Assembly (NCBI GenBank): GCA_032358165.1 | Contig: JAALGY010000031.1 | Location: 248,001-312,000 of the forward strand | Length of the DNA stretch: 64,000 nucleotides | Direction: 5' to 3' | Source of the DNA: Diplosphaera chodatii | Taxonomy: Eukaryota > Chlorophyta > Trebouxiophyceae > Prasiolales > Stichococcaceae | In this document: piece after piece, positions 63,801 through 64,000 of the stretch | Layout of the letters: every line of letters begins with the position of its first letter | How positions within the stretch are numbered: the stretch's first letter is position 1 | The notes under the pieces: model-generated | What the model was told of the DNA's origin: nothing | Databases searched by the model: none | What the model saw: only the letters and a program-made list of their open reading frames with translations | Position numbers and translations under genes: made by a program

Positions 63801-64000
63801 ACTGCGTTGCTCCGCATGCAAGGGGAGCAACAGGTGACAGCAGGTGCGTCGCTCGCGCGCTCACCTGCGCCATAGGTGTCGGTCGAATCAACGAAACGAA
63901 CTCAGGCAATGAGCACTGACAGGTGCCAGCCCGGCCAGTCGTGTCCCGGAGGTGTCCGAGCTCTGTGCCAATGCGCAGGTGGTCAAGGCGCTGCACGCGG
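60898..64000 (+). CDS. Conserved plant/algal protein of unknown function, partial at right edge
   Basis: Exons in phase: 60898-61045, 61234-61519, 61686-61733, 61854-61960, 62116-62235, 62484-62554, 62786-62851, 62987-63008, 63132-63194, 63421-63513, 63688-63740, then 63979 into the edge; about 365 aa so far. The N-terminal 140 residues are Lys/Arg- then Glu/Ala-rich and disordered (MAPKRGGRGGKRSKKNEAAL). The rest matches, from memory, an uncharacterised plant protein family also seen in some bacteria: EEGRIYFIYRPKV, HPQSVDDVQRFFMLL, EKYETKTRG, ARIAGEGVYALTG, TRLAYKLELPEEPGE, LEIEKEAAYQISIKNPD and YRWIGAHDPTLLDYPRCELLL. The N-terminal Lys-rich start suggests a nuclear or nucleolar site, but this is only an inference. 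The intron 61520-61685 begins with GC. No reaction is known. Confidence 0.75.
61520..61685 (+). other. GC-AG intron in the right-edge gene
   Basis: The exon ends TTC ATC TAC AG at 61519 and the next begins G CCA AAG GTC at 61686, giving the family-conserved YFIYRPKV. The intron starts GCGCGT and ends GGCGCAG. The nearest GT donor (61523) breaks the RPKV frame. Confidence 0.75.

Overview
The window is nuclear DNA from a GC-rich, intron-dense green plant lineage, most likely a unicellular green alga; a trebouxiophyte or Chlorella-like alga fits, but the exact taxon is an inference. Nearly every gene is cut into short exons (about 20-400 nt) by introns of roughly 100-800 nt with GT..AG ends and a common donor pattern GTGCG/GTGAG. 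The proteins match plant families: a chloroplast-type DEAD-box helicase of the RH22 group, THOC7, plant-type S-adenosylhomocysteine hydrolase, a P3A plasma-membrane H+-ATPase, lumazine synthase and a CGFS glutaredoxin. Plant-type telomere units (TTTAGGG) occur inside three introns. I saw no bacterial operons, CRISPR array, rRNA or tRNA.

Layout. 0.1-0.7 kb: end of a plus-strand gene entering from the left. 1.2-6.0 kb (+): RH22-like helicase, 11 exons. 6.2-10.7 kb (-): large low-complexity, probably nuclear protein of unknown family. 11.7-18.3 kb (-): long secreted protein with propeller-like repeats. 19.7-23.4 kb (-): nicotinate phosphoribosyltransferase-like enzyme. 24.7-27.2 kb (+): secreted Pro/Ala/Val-rich protein. 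28.0-29.7 kb (-): THOC7. 30.6-32.9 kb (+): lumazine synthase. 33.8-35.2 kb (-): orphan 240-residue protein. 36.5-37.6 kb (+): mitochondrial-type monothiol glutaredoxin. 38.5-42.7 kb (-): adenosylhomocysteinase, 15 exons. 43.1-45.8 kb (-): BtuF-like cobalamin-binding-fold protein. 47.8-50.2 kb (+): Gln-rich divergent cyclin-box protein. 51.5-60.0 kb (+): P3A H+-ATPase, 29 exons. 60.9 kb to the right edge (+): conserved plant protein of unknown function, cut by the edge.

Most gene models were built by hand from splice sites with reading phase checked exon by exon. The models for RH22, NAPRT-like, Pro-rich, THOC7, lumazine synthase, the 240-aa orphan, Grx, SAHH, BtuF-like, cyclin-like and H+-ATPase each close with a total length divisible by three. 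The two genes at 6.2-18.3 kb are only partly resolved.

Genes are mixed single-copy housekeeping loci rather than a cluster. One adjacency stands out: SAHH (methionine cycle) directly follows, on the same strand, a BtuF-like protein of a family linked to vitamin B12. Several neighbours are head-to-head pairs sharing a 0.9-2 kb upstream region (THOC7/lumazine synthase, NAPRT-like/Pro-rich secreted, orphan/Grx, BtuF-like/cyclin-like). The most unusual sequence features are a 53-bp exact copy of an exon of the secreted-propeller gene placed next to a perfect hairpin inside a helicase intron, telomere-like motifs close to 5' splice sites in three introns, and well-supported GC-AG introns.
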